From positions 1 through 32,718 of the forward strand of contig NZ_SEWE01000051.1 of assembly GCF_004167665.1 (NCBI RefSeq): a stretch of 32,718 nucleotides of DNA, given 5' to 3'. The position numbers and the translations under genes were made by a program. The notes beneath the pieces are model-generated. The model searched no databases and was not told the origin of the DNA. It worked only from the letters and a program-made list of their open reading frames with translations. The DNA comes from Hymenobacter persicinus (lineage in GTDB: Bacteria > Bacteroidota > Bacteroidia > Cytophagales > Hymenobacteraceae). Below are positions 23,097 to 30,776 of this stretch, in pieces (within the stretch, counting starts at the first letter, position 1; every line of letters starts with the position of its first letter).

Positions 23097-23497
23097 AGGC
23101 TCGGAGAATAGGCATGAGGGTTCCGGCGCGGCTTTTCGGCCGCGAATCAGCAGGAAGGCAGGCGGGAAAAGGAACCCGCGCCGACGGGGCGGCGGCGCCA
23201 ACGGGCGCAGTGGGAAAGGGCTCCTGCAAGGGCCACGCGGGACTACAAGAGGACCGGCGGCACGGGGTTCAAGGTTCTACAACAAAGGTAAAGCCCAGCC
23301 GGACAGGCAGAATTAAAGCTAGATTATAAGGTTATTAGAAGTTTATTAAAGAGATATTAGAGAACGATAAGAGAAATGGGGCCCAGTCAGAAAGTCCAGT
23401 TTGCAAATGCTCCTGACTTTTGGCTGTTCCACGCCGCTTCGCAGAGTAGAGCTGCAGAAGGACCAAAATAGCAAGGTGGCTAGCCCGGTAGAAAACG
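23097..23497. other. Long intergenic region upstream of the SulP-carbonic anhydrase gene
   Basis: The first 180 bases (to about 23280) are GC-rich and form the predicted 5' leader of the SulP gene, with a small perfect hairpin CGCGGC/GCCGCG around a TTTTCG loop near 23128-23145. No recognisable riboswitch was seen. From 23310 to 23380 the DNA is sharply AT-rich, with repeated TTATTA/ATTATA words directly upstream of the promoter. 23390-23497 shows nothing I can assign; no convincing ORF is present. Confidence 0.5.
23283..23290 (-). promoter_or_regulatory. -7 promoter box for the SulP-carbonic anhydrase gene
   Basis: On the minus strand it reads TACCTTTG, a full match to TAnnTTTG. The AT-rich block at 23310-23380 lies just upstream; TTTA at 23314-23317 is a weak -33 candidate with a 23-base spacer. 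The predicted leader is about 180 bases. Confidence 0.6.
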
Positions 23498-23533
23498 GCA
23501 AAGCCCCCGGAATCGTGGTTCCGGGGGCTTTGC
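23498..23533 (-). terminator. Terminator after clpX
   Basis: Perfect 15-bp stem GCAAAGCCCCCGGAA (23498-23512) with TTCCGGGGGCTTTGC (23519-23533), 6-base loop. On the minus strand CGTTTTC follows. Confidence 0.92.
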
Positions 23534-23555
23534 TGTAAATGAGGCGAGGAATTGA

Positions 23556-24785
23556 CTACGCGGCGCGCAACTGCTTCAGCGGCGACTTCTCAAACTTGCT
23601 CTGGGCGTAGTCGAGGTCGATAACCAGCTCTTTGACGTCGGCTTCCGAAGGCATGTCGAACATGGCGTCGGTCATGATGCTCTCGCAGATGCTACGCAGG
23701 CCGCGGGCACCGAGGCGGTACTCGTCGGCTTTCACCACGATGTACTCTAGGGCTTCCTCGGTGAAAGTCAAGTCGATGCCTTCCATCTCGAAGAGGCGGT
23801 TATACTGCTTCACAATCGAGTTTTTGGGCTCGGTCAGGATCTTGCGCAGCGTGGCGTGGTCGAGCGGGTTGAGGTGGGTGAGCACCGGCAGGCGACCAAT
23901 GAGCTCCGGAATCAGACCGAAAGCCTTCATGTCCATGGCCGTCACGTAGCGCAGGAAATTGTTGGTGTCCACCTTCTCGTCGAGGCTGGTCTTGGCGAAG
24001 CCCATGGGCTTGGTGTTGAGCCGGCTCTTGATAATCCGGTCGATGCCGACAAAGGCGCCCCCGCAGATAAACAGGATGTTCTCGGTGTTCACCGTAATCA
24101 TCTTCTGCTCGGGGTGCTTGCGCCCGCCGTGGGGCGGCACGTTCACGGTGGTGCCTTCGAGGAGCTTGAGCATAGCCTGCTGCACGCCCTCCCCGCTCAC
24201 GTCGCGGGTGATGCTGGGGTTGTCGCTCTTGCGAGCAATCTTGTCGACCTCATCGATGTAGACAATGCCCCGCTCGGCGGCTTCCACGTTGTAGTCGGCG
24301 GCCTGGAGCAGGCGGGTCAGGATGCTTTCCACGTCCTCGCCCACGTAGCCGGCCTCGGTGAGCACCGTGGCGTCGGCGATGCAGAAGGGCACCTGCAGGA
24401 TATTAGCCAGCATCTTGGCCAGAAAGGTCTTGCCCGTGCCGGTTTCGCCCACCATCAGGATGTTGGACTTCTCGATTACCACGTCGTCCTTGCTGGACGG
24501 CTTCTGCTGCATCAGGCGCTTGTAGTGGTTGTACACGGCCACCGACATCACCTTCTTGGCTTCCTCCTGGCCCACCACGTACTGGTCGAGGTAGTCCTTC
24601 ATCTCGCGGGGCTTCACGAGGTTGAATTTCGGCGTCTTCGAGTTCGAGCGAATCTTATTCTCCTCGTTCAGGATTTGCTGGGCCTGACCCACGCACCGCT
24701 CACAGATGTGGGCATTGATGCCGGAAATCATGACCGAGACGTCTTTTTTGCTCTTACCGCAGAAGGAGCACGTTATATCTGCCAT
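23556..24785 (-). CDS. clpX: ATP-dependent Clp protease ATP-binding subunit ClpX
   Basis: A 409-residue AAA+ unfoldase, standard length, ATG at 24785. The N-terminal zinc-binding domain has C6, C9, C28 and C31 (CSFC...CERC). Walker A GETGTGKT at 113-120, Walker B IVYIDEVDKIARKS, sensor motifs and LIPELIGRLPVLTHL are intact. It unfolds tagged substrates and threads them into ClpP. Gene order on the minus strand is tig, clpP, clpX. Each of clpP and clpX has its own promoter candidate and is preceded by a terminator, so they are neighbours rather than a tight operon here. A -7 box TACCTTTG lies 53 bases upstream of the start. Confidence 0.97.
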   Translation of the reverse strand: MADITCSFCGKSKKDVSVMISGINAHICERCVGQAQQILNEENKIRSNSKTPKFNLVKPREMKDYLDQYVVGQEEAKKVMSVAVYNHYKRLMQQKPSSKDDVVIEKSNILMVGETGTGKTFLAKMLANILQVPFCIADATVLTEAGYVGEDVESILTRLLQAADYNVEAAERGIVYIDEVDKIARKSDNPSITRDVSGEGVQQAMLKLLEGTTVNVPPHGGRKHPEQKMITVNTENILFICGGAFVGIDRIIKSRLNTKPMGFAKTSLDEKVDTNNFLRYVTAMDMKAFGLIPELIGRLPVLTHLNPLDHATLRKILTEPKNSIVKQYNRLFEMEGIDLTFTEEALEYIVVKADEYRLGARGLRSICESIMTDAMFDMPSEADVKELVIDLDYAQSKFEKSPLKQLRAA

Positions 24786-24838
24786 TGCTAGGACTCTCAG
24801 AAACAGGGTAGGGGAAGCCGAATGTAGCTACGGCAACT

Positions 24839-24846
24839 CAAAGGTA
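24839..24846 (-). promoter_or_regulatory. -7 promoter box of clpX
   Basis: On the minus strand it reads TACCTTTG, a full consensus match, 53 bases before the clpX start. No TTTG at the expected -33 distance. Confidence 0.6.
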
Positions 24847-24915
24847 CGAAAAGGCCAACGCGGTGCGCAGGGAAAAAAGTTGCTTTTCCGGGGGGCTCTA
24901 CTCTTAGAGAACCAA

Positions 24916-24951
24916 AAGCCCGCCCCCGGGTTGCACTCCGAAAGCGGGCTT
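24916..24951 (-). terminator. Probable terminator after clpP
   Basis: AAGCCCGC (24916-24923) pairs with GCGGGCTT (24944-24951), 20-base GC-rich loop; on the minus strand TTGGTTC follows. The arm GCGGGCTT is repeated at 24969-24976 over the clpP stop codon, allowing an alternative pairing. Confidence 0.6.
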
Positions 24952-24974
24952 CTAGTAAGCGGAAACAAGCGGGC

Positions 24975-25682
24975 TTAGGCCGTCTTTTTCTCCAGCACCT
25001 CGTCGATCAGGCCGTACTCCTTGGCCTCGTCGGCGCGCATCCAGTAGTCACGCTCCGAGTTGTCGTAGATTTCCTGGTAGGTTTTGCCGGTGTGCTTGGC
25101 CAGGATGTCGTAGAGCTCTTTCTTGAGCTTGAGAATCTCCCGGGCCGTAATTTCGATGTCCGTCGACTGGCCCTGAGCACCGCCCGAAGGCTGGTGAATC
25201 ATAACCCGGGCGTGGGGCAGGGCCGAGCGTTTGTCCTTGGCACCCCCGGCCAGCAGCACGGCGCCCATCGAGGCGGCCAGGCCAGTGCAGATGGTCGCCA
25301 CGTCGGGGCCCACGTACTGCATGGTGTCGTAGATACCCAGACCAGCGTACACGGAGCCACCGGGCGAGTTGATGTAGAGCAGGATGTCCTTCTTGGCGTC
25401 CGCCGACTCCAGGAAGAGCAGCTGAGCCGTGATAATGTTGGCAATGTAGTCGTCGACGGCCGTGCCCAGAAACACGATACGGTCCATGATCAGGCGCGAA
25501 AACACGTCGATTTCGGCGAAGCGCGTGGGGCGCTCCTCAATCACGGAGCGGGTCATGCCCGTGGGCAGAATCAGGCCACTGCGAACCTGGCCTTCCACGT
25601 GGTTCAGGTATTGGTCGACGCCCAGGCCGCTGAGGCCCTGGCCCTTGACGGCAAACTTGCGGAATTCTTGTTTATTCAGCAT
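24975..25682 (-). CDS. clpP: ATP-dependent Clp protease proteolytic subunit ClpP
   Basis: A 235-residue serine protease. The frame extends to 25745, but the ATG at 25682 (MLNKQEFRKFAVKGQG) is chosen: the upstream part overlaps the tig terminator, and a promoter -7 box ends 4 bases before this ATG. Catalytic triad: S138 (GLAASMGAV), H163 (MIHQPSGGAQGQ), D212 (SERDYWM). INSPGGSVYAGLGIYDTM is the family signature. The roughly 35-residue N-terminal part before GLILPTGM is longer than in E. coli ClpP and is probably removed as a propeptide or forms the axial gate. The heptameric rings assemble with ClpX, encoded downstream. Confidence 0.95.
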   Translation of the reverse strand: MLNKQEFRKFAVKGQGLSGLGVDQYLNHVEGQVRSGLILPTGMTRSVIEERPTRFAEIDVFSRLIMDRIVFLGTAVDDYIANIITAQLLFLESADAKKDILLYINSPGGSVYAGLGIYDTMQYVGPDVATICTGLAASMGAVLLAGGAKDKRSALPHARVMIHQPSGGAQGQSTDIEITAREILKLKKELYDILAKHTGKTYQEIYDNSERDYWMRADEAKEYGLIDEVLEKKTA

Positions 25683-25686
25683 GATG

Positions 25687-25719
25687 AAAAAGTAGTGGGA
25701 GGAGAAGTGTAAGGCAAAA
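25687..25719 (-). promoter_or_regulatory. Promoter of clpP, leaderless arrangement
   Basis: On the minus strand, TTTTG at 25715-25719 and TACTTTTT at 25687-25694 (5 of 6 positions) are 20 bases apart. The -7 box ends 4 bases before the ATG, which supports the start chosen for clpP. Confidence 0.55.
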
Positions 25720-25728
25720 CCGGCGGGC

Positions 25729-25767
25729 AACAAAAAAGCCCTCACGGCAAGTAAGGGCTTTTTTGTT
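25729..25767 (-). terminator. Terminator after tig
   Basis: A 14-bp stem: AACAAAAAAGCCCT (25729-25742) with AGGGCTTTTTTGTT (25754-25767), 11-base loop. On the minus strand the arm itself supplies a T6 run. Confidence 0.9.
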
Positions 25768-25792
25768 GGTTTGAAAACCGAAACGCCAGGGC

Positions 25793-27127
25793 TTAGCCAG
25801 CGTTCTGAGTCCGGAAGTCCTCGGCCGAAATCGGGTTGTCTTTAACAACAACTTTGCCGCGCAGGTTTTCGATGACTTTCTCTGCCAGAATGGCTTCATA
25901 CTCGTTCACGTAGTTCTTGCCGTTTTCCTGACGCAGGAAGTTGTCGGCGAAGCCGCGGACCGACTCCTCGAGCTCCGCGCTGATTTCGGGCAGGTTGAAC
26001 TGGCCCATAATCTTCTGCATGGTGCGCTCCACGATTTCGTCATTCGACACTTTCAGGCCCTGCTCTTCCACCACCTTATTGCGGATCATGGACCACTTCA
26101 GCTCCTTCTCGTAGTCGTTGTAGTGCTCCTCAATCTGCTCGGCAGTCAGCTTGCCTTCGTTGGCGCGCAAGAGCCACTTCTTGAAGAACTCCTTCGGAAT
26201 CTGGATGGTCGTGCCCTCCACCATCTTGTCGATGAGCTGACGGTTCACGAAGCCTTCGGCCTCCCGGTCGTAGTTCTCCTGGATGGTTTCGCGCACTTTC
26301 GAGTCAAACTCTTCCTGCGAGGTCACGATGTCCTTGCCAAACACTTTGTCGAACAGCTCCTGGTTCAGCTCAGCCTTGGTGGTGCGGTTAATTTTCTCCA
26401 CCGTCAGGGTGTAGTCGCCGCTCACGTTGCCGGCTTCTTCCTTCGAAAGGCCTGCTACCGAGGCAATAACCGACGCGTCGCCGGCGAAGGCGTCGCTCAG
26501 ATCAAACGTCACCGCGTCGCCGGACTTCACGCCCACAAACTTCTCGGCGCCGTTTTTCACTTTCGAAATCGGGAACAGCACGGGCCGTTCGGTGGCCTCG
26601 TCGTCGCCCTTTTTCAGCTTGCCGTAGATGAAGTCACCGGCTTCCGACACCTCGGGGTTGGTGCTTTCGCCAAACTGGCGGTGGATCTGGTCGTAGGTTT
26701 CGGTCAGCGTGTTGTCGTCGATGCTCACCTGGTGGCGGTCCACGTTCAGGCTCTGGTCGGCGGGCAGCTCGAAGTCGGGCAGCAGGCCCAGCTCAAACTG
26801 GAAGTCGAACTCCTTTTCGGTGTCGAAATCGATGTCCTTTACCTGCACGGGCAGGGGCTCACCGAGGATTTTGATGTTGTTGTCCTTGATGTAGCCATCC
26901 ACGGATTTGCCGAGCAGGCCGTTGATTTCTTCCACCAGGATGCCTTTGCCGTACATCTTGCGCACGAGTGCCACGGGCACTTTACCCGGCCGGAACCCTT
27001 TGATTTGCGCCTTCTTGCTGTAGTCTTTCAGCTTGTTTTCCACGGTAGCCGCGTAGTCAGCCTCCGTCAGGTGTACTGTCAGGATGGCACTCAGCTGGTC
27101 GTCGTTCTTGTCGAGGGTGATATTCAA
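25793..27127 (-). CDS. tig: Trigger factor (ribosome-associated chaperone, peptidyl-prolyl isomerase)
   Basis: A 444-residue protein, typical length. It binds the ribosome exit tunnel through the signature GFRPGKVP at 44-51 and protects nascent chains. The N-terminal ribosome-binding domain covers about 1-115, a degenerate FKBP-like domain about 150-245, and the C-terminal arms the rest. The start is TTG at 27127: the family N-terminus (M-x-I-T-L-D) begins exactly there, and no in-frame ATG exists upstream before the tRNA terminator. A weak TACCCTTA box lies about 18 bases upstream. The gene lies between tRNA-Leu and clpP on the same strand, the usual chaperone-protease neighbourhood. Confidence 0.95.
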   Translation of the reverse strand: MNITLDKNDDQLSAILTVHLTEADYAATVENKLKDYSKKAQIKGFRPGKVPVALVRKMYGKGILVEEINGLLGKSVDGYIKDNNIKILGEPLPVQVKDIDFDTEKEFDFQFELGLLPDFELPADQSLNVDRHQVSIDDNTLTETYDQIHRQFGESTNPEVSEAGDFIYGKLKKGDDEATERPVLFPISKVKNGAEKFVGVKSGDAVTFDLSDAFAGDASVIASVAGLSKEEAGNVSGDYTLTVEKINRTTKAELNQELFDKVFGKDIVTSQEEFDSKVRETIQENYDREAEGFVNRQLIDKMVEGTTIQIPKEFFKKWLLRANEGKLTAEQIEEHYNDYEKELKWSMIRNKVVEEQGLKVSNDEIVERTMQKIMGQFNLPEISAELEESVRGFADNFLRQENGKNYVNEYEAILAEKVIENLRGKVVVKDNPISAEDFRTQNAG

Positions 27128-27180
27128 AACGGGTCGTCGGTTAAGGGTAACAGAGGAAAGCAGCCGGCCGGAGCCGGGAA

Positions 27181-27204
27181 AAAGAAACCCCCAACGGGTG
27201 GGTT
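27181..27204 (-). terminator. Probable terminator after tRNA-Leu
   Basis: On the minus strand AACCC (27200-27204) pairs with GGGTT (27186-27190), followed by TCTTTTTCCC. The stem is short but the T-tract is good and the position, 37 bases after the tRNA, fits. Confidence 0.6.
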
Positions 27205-27240
27205 GAGGGCGCCTGATGCTGGAAAAATGAACTTTAAAGT

Positions 27241-27321
27241 GCGGATGGAGGGACTCGAACCCACACGTCTTGCGACACCAGATCCTAAGTCTGGCACGTC
27301 TACCAATTTCGCCACATCCGC
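27241..27321 (-). tRNA. tRNA-Leu (anticodon UAG)
   Basis: An 81-base class II tRNA. On the minus strand it starts GCGGATG and ends CATCCGC, a perfect 7-bp acceptor stem. The anticodon arm is CCAGA-CTTAGGA-TCTGG, giving anticodon UAG for CUN leucine codons. The T arm carries GGGTTCGAGTCCC, and a short variable arm (TGTCGCAAGACG) is present, as expected for leucine tRNA. The D arm contains AAATTGGTAGAC. The 3' CCA is not encoded and must be added after transcription. The promoter and terminator are visible. Confidence 0.97.
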
Positions 27322-27347
27322 AGAAGAGGCCGTCTGCCTCGGGGGCG

Positions 27348-27378
27348 CAAAGCTACGCAGGCAATGTTGAAATTCAAA
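27348..27378 (-). promoter_or_regulatory. Consensus promoter of tRNA-Leu
   Basis: On the minus strand TTTG at 27375-27378 and TAGCTTTG at 27348-27355 are separated by 19 bases, a full match to the Bacteroidota -33/-7 consensus. The -7 box ends 26 bases before the tRNA 5' end. Confidence 0.85.
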
Positions 27379-27491
27379 CCCGGCCGCAAAGAAGCCCACT
27401 CTGGCCGGTGGCTCTCTCAGGCGGAGCGCTATTTTTTCGGTTCGGGTGTTATAAAAATGACGGGGCGCCCGAAACCCTGACCCGTCCGTAG

Positions 27492-27499
27492 TACTTTCG
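27492..27499 (+). promoter_or_regulatory. Possible -7 box of the Rel/SpoT gene
   Basis: TACTTTCG matches TAnnTTTG at 5 of 6 positions, 45 bases before the ATG at 27545. No clear -33 element. Confidence 0.4.
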
Positions 27500-27544
27500 T
27501 ACAGATCATCCAGTCCCGGGGCTTTTTCCGCCCCGCCCCGCATT

Positions 27545-29752
27545 ATGGCAACCCTCATCGACCCCGAAGTAGAGCGCAACGAGATTCTGCGCCACTACCG
27601 CAAGCTGCTCCGCACCGCCAAGCCCTACCTGTCCGGCAACGACGCCAAGCTGATCAAAAAGGCCTTCAATACCTCCCTGGAGGCCCACAAGGAAATGCGC
27701 CGCAAGTCCGGGGAGCCCTACATTCTGCACCCGCTGGCCGTGGCCCAGATTGTGGTGGAGGAAATCGGGCTCGGCACCACCAGCATCGTGGCGGCTTTGC
27801 TGCACGACGTAGTGGAGGACACGCCCTGGGAAATTGCCGACGTCGAGCGGGAGTTCGGGGCCAAGGTCGCCCGCATTGTGGACGGGCTGACCAAGATTTC
27901 GGGCGTGTTTGAGTACGGCACCAGTGAGCAGGCCGAGAACTTCCGCAAGATGCTGCTTACGCTGTCGGAGGACGTGCGCGTGATTCTGATCAAGCTCGCC
28001 GACCGCCTGCACAACATGCGGACCCTGGACTCGATGCCCCGGCACAAGCAGCTCAAGATTGCCTCCGAAACCATCTACCTCTACGCCCCGCTGGCCCACC
28101 GCCTGGGCCTCTACGCCATCAAGAGCGAGCTGGAGGACCTCTACCTAAAGTACACCGACACGGAAGTCTTTAACGAGCTGACCAACAAGGTCCGTCAGAG
28201 CCGGGGGGCCCGCAACCGCTTTATCAAAGACTTCGTGGCCCCCGTGGATGAGGAGCTCAAGGCCCAGGGCTTCAGCTTCGAAATCAAGGGTCGGCCCAAG
28301 AGCATCTACTCCATCCTAAAGAAGATGCGCAAGCAGAACGTGACCTTCGACGAGGTCTACGACCTGTTCGCCATCCGCGTGATTCTGGACGTGCCGCCGG
28401 AGCAGGAAAAGGCCGCCTGCTGGCAGGTCTATAGCATCGTCACGGACTTCTACCAGCCCAACCCCGACCGCCTGCGCGACTGGGTGAGCACGCCTAAAGC
28501 CAACGGCTACGAGAGTTTGCACACCACCGTCATGTCGCGCACCGGGCAGTGGGTGGAGGTGCAGATCCGCAGCCGCCGCATGGACGACATTGCCGAGAAA
28601 GGCTACGCCGCCCACTGGAAATACAAGGACACCGGCACGCCCCAGCCCGAATCGACGCTGGAAGCCTGGATTGCCAAAGTGCGCGAGATGCTGGAAACCA
28701 ACAAGTCCAGCGCCCTCGAATTCATGGACGAGTTCCGCCAGAACCTGTTCGTGAAGGAAGTCTATGCCTTTACGCCCAAGGGCAAGCTTATCATCCTGCC
28801 CGAGAAGTCGACGGCTCTGGACTTCGCCTTCGAAATCCACACCCATATCGGTCTGCAGTGCCTGGGGGCGAAGGTGAACCAGAAGCTCCAGCCCCTGAGC
28901 TACCAGCTCCACAACGGGGACCAGATCGAAATTCTGACCTCGCACAAGCAGAGGCCTACCGAGGAGTGGCTGCAGTACGTGAGCACGGCCAAGGCCCGCA
29001 ACAAAATCCGGGAGTTCTTGCGCGACGACAAGCGCAACAAGGCCGAGGACGGCCGCTACCTAGTGGAAAAGCGCCTGGAACTGCTCGGCGTCGAAAACAC
29101 GCCCGACAACCTCAACCGCCTCTTTGCCCACTTCAACGTCTTCAATCCCCAGGATTTCTTCTACCGCCTGGCCATCGGCCAGATCGACGGCCGCGAAATC
29201 AAGGAAAGCCTCTTCGACCCCACCACCGAAGCGCCCCGCCTGCCCTCGATTCTCGAGCCCAAGACCTTTGACAAGGAAGTGCAGAAAATCCGCGGGGTGC
29301 GGGCCGACATGCTGGTTATCGGCGAGCACACCGACAAGTTCGACTACACCATCGCGCCCTGCTGCAACCCGATTCCCGGCGACGATGTGTTCGGCTTCGA
29401 AACCGACGAGGGCATTGTCATCCACCGCACGTCCTGCCCGAAGGCGGTGAGCATGATGTCGAACTACGGCAACCGCATCGTGCGCGCCAAGTGGACTGAC
29501 CAGCTGGAGCTGGCCTTCCTAGCTGGCATCCGCATTCAGGGCTCCGACCGGGTGGGCCTCGTCAACGACGTGACCAAAATCATCAGCAACAGCCTGAAAG
29601 TGAACATGCGCTCCATCACCATCGACTCCAATGACGGGATGTTCGAGGGCCAGATCATCGTTTACGTCAACGACACGAGCCACCTGACCAAGCTCATTCA
29701 ACGCCTGAGCAAGGTCAACGGCGTGCTGCTGGTCGAGCGGTTTGATAACTAA
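27545..29752 (+). CDS. Bifunctional (p)ppGpp synthetase/hydrolase, Rel/SpoT family
   Basis: A 735-residue cytoplasmic protein, typical of long RSH enzymes. The HD hydrolase domain is intact: H62 (ILHPLAVAQ), H87-D88 (ALLHDVVED), D153 (KLADRLHNMRT). The synthetase domain has the conserved STPKANGYESLHTTVM. The segment R309-L-R-D312 just before it corresponds to the basic RxKD motif of bifunctional enzymes, not the acidic ExDD of synthetase-only RelA, so both making and breaking (p)ppGpp are expected. A TGS domain (VKEVYAFTPKGKLIILPEKSTALDFAFEIHTHIG) and a C-terminal ACT domain (about 650-735) follow. As no second RSH is in view, the cell's other enzymes are unknown. Confidence 0.94.
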   Translation: MATLIDPEVERNEILRHYRKLLRTAKPYLSGNDAKLIKKAFNTSLEAHKEMRRKSGEPYILHPLAVAQIVVEEIGLGTTSIVAALLHDVVEDTPWEIADVEREFGAKVARIVDGLTKISGVFEYGTSEQAENFRKMLLTLSEDVRVILIKLADRLHNMRTLDSMPRHKQLKIASETIYLYAPLAHRLGLYAIKSELEDLYLKYTDTEVFNELTNKVRQSRGARNRFIKDFVAPVDEELKAQGFSFEIKGRPKSIYSILKKMRKQNVTFDEVYDLFAIRVILDVPPEQEKAACWQVYSIVTDFYQPNPDRLRDWVSTPKANGYESLHTTVMSRTGQWVEVQIRSRRMDDIAEKGYAAHWKYKDTGTPQPESTLEAWIAKVREMLETNKSSALEFMDEFRQNLFVKEVYAFTPKGKLIILPEKSTALDFAFEIHTHIGLQCLGAKVNQKLQPLSYQLHNGDQIEILTSHKQRPTEEWLQYVSTAKARNKIREFLRDDKRNKAEDGRYLVEKRLELLGVENTPDNLNRLFAHFNVFNPQDFFYRLAIGQIDGREIKESLFDPTTEAPRLPSILEPKTFDKEVQKIRGVRADMLVIGEHTDKFDYTIAPCCNPIPGDDVFGFETDEGIVIHRTSCPKAVSMMSNYGNRIVRAKWTDQLELAFLAGIRIQGSDRVGLVNDVTKIISNSLKVNMRSITIDSNDGMFEGQIIVYVNDTSHLTKLIQRLSKVNGVLLVERFDN

Positions 29753-29800
29753 GTCCTAAAGAGTTTATAAAGTCTTAGGTAGTATAAAAACCCGTGGGTT

Positions 29801-29835
29801 TGACCGGGCGGCTTGAAAAGAAATCAGCCCGGTCA
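29801..29835 (+). terminator. Probable terminator after the Rel/SpoT gene
   Basis: Perfect 9-bp arms TGACCGGGC (29801-29809) and GCCCGGTCA (29827-29835). It is preceded by a small perfect palindrome, AAACCC-GT-GGGTTT. The following CTTGTTG is only mildly T-rich. Confidence 0.65.
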
Positions 29836-29924
29836 CTTGTTGTAGAGGTGGCATTGGGTAGAGTAGGACGCGCCGGGCAGCAGATAGGAGGGCGTTTTGC
29901 GCGCTTCCTCCCGGGGTTTCTGCC

Positions 29925-29932
29925 TATCTTTG
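29925..29932 (+). promoter_or_regulatory. -7 promoter box of the fur-STAS-purA operon
   Basis: TATCTTTG is a full match to TAnnTTTG, 26 bases before the Fur-family start codon. The nearest TTTG (29896-29899) is 25 bases upstream, longer than usual. Confidence 0.65.
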
Positions 29933-29937
29933 TTACT

Positions 29938-29951
29938 CCTTATATATAAGG
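29938..29951. promoter_or_regulatory. Perfect 14-bp palindrome in the leader of the Fur-family gene, candidate operator
   Basis: CCTTATATATAAGG is fully self-complementary and lies just after the predicted transcription start and 7 bases before the ATG. Such a site fits an autoregulatory operator; binding is inferred. Confidence 0.55.
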
Positions 29952-29958
29952 TTGCAAA

Positions 29959-30432
29959 ATGTTGGATAAAGAGAAGTTTGAGGAGGTCAAGAAAATTTTC
30001 ACCGCCTACCTCGAAAACAAAGGTCTGCGCAAGACCTCGGAGCGCTACGCCATTCTGGAGGAAATATACTCCCGCACCGGCCATTTCGACGTCGAGGAGC
30101 TGTTTGCCGGTATGAAAACCCAGGGCCTACAGGTCAGCCGTGCTACGGTCTACAACACCCTGGATCTGCTGGTCGAGCACGGCCTAGTCAGCAAGCACCA
30201 GTTTGGCCGCAACCTGGCCCAGTACGAGAAAAGCTACGGCTACCGCCAGCACGACCACGTCATCTGCACCGAGTGCCACAAAGTCGTGGAATTCTGCGAC
30301 CCGCGCATTCACGGCATCCAGACCATGGTCGGGGAGCTTTTGAATTTCCATATCTTGCACCACTCTTTAAACCTGTACGGGGTCTGTGGCGACTGTCGCG
30401 CCAAGGCCGCCGCGCACGCCGCAACCGCATGA
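29959..30432 (+). CDS. Fur-family transcriptional regulator
   Basis: A 157-residue protein, ATG at 29959. The winged helix (about 10-90) has the recognition helix VSRATVYNTLDLL at 59-71. The dimerisation domain has HDH (98-100) for the regulatory metal and the structural zinc pairs C103-x2-C106 and C143-x2-C146. It could be Fur, PerR or Zur; the residues visible do not separate these. Its TGA overlaps the start of the STAS gene (ATGA, 30429-30432), implying translational coupling. A palindrome in its leader may be an autoregulatory site. The Ala-rich C-terminal tail is extra. Confidence 0.93.
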   Translation: MLDKEKFEEVKKIFTAYLENKGLRKTSERYAILEEIYSRTGHFDVEELFAGMKTQGLQVSRATVYNTLDLLVEHGLVSKHQFGRNLAQYEKSYGYRQHDHVICTECHKVVEFCDPRIHGIQTMVGELLNFHILHHSLNLYGVCGDCRAKAAAHAATA

Positions 30433-30776
30433 AAACTGAATCTACCGTAAGCAACGGTATCCTGCACGTCGCCCTGTCCGGCGACCTGATCGGCAGCCCC
30501 GACACCCAGCAACTGCTCCAGTCCGTGGACGAGCACCTCGGCGAATCCGTCATGCTCTGCGCCATCGACCTGTCGGGCGTCCGCTACATCAACAGCACCG
30601 GCATCGGCGTGCTGGTGTCGCTGCTCACCAAGTTCCGCAGCCGCGGCGGCGAGCTGGTGCTTATCAACCCCGCCGACCACCCCCGCAAAATGCTGGCCCT
30701 GACCAAGCTCAACGCCATTTTCACGGTTGCCGAAAGCGAATCGGCCGCCACTGAGTTACTCAAAACCCCGCACTAA
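30429..30776 (+). CDS. STAS-domain protein, anti-sigma factor antagonist-like
   Basis: A 115-residue single-domain protein. The start is ATG at 30429, overlapping the fur-family stop by 4 bases; the larger frame from 30273 is overlap noise. The phospho-acceptor loop DLSGVRYINSTGIGVLVSLLTKF holds S56-T57, as in SpoIIAA/RsbV, where Ser phosphorylation by an anti-sigma kinase controls partner binding. No partner kinase or sigma factor lies in the window. Its TAA (30774-30776) shares one base with the purA ATG. Cytoplasmic. Whether it controls a sigma factor or another target cannot be told. Confidence 0.88.
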   Translation: MKTESTVSNGILHVALSGDLIGSPDTQQLLQSVDEHLGESVMLCAIDLSGVRYINSTGIGVLVSLLTKFRSRGGELVLINPADHPRKMLALTKLNAIFTVAESESAATELLKTPH

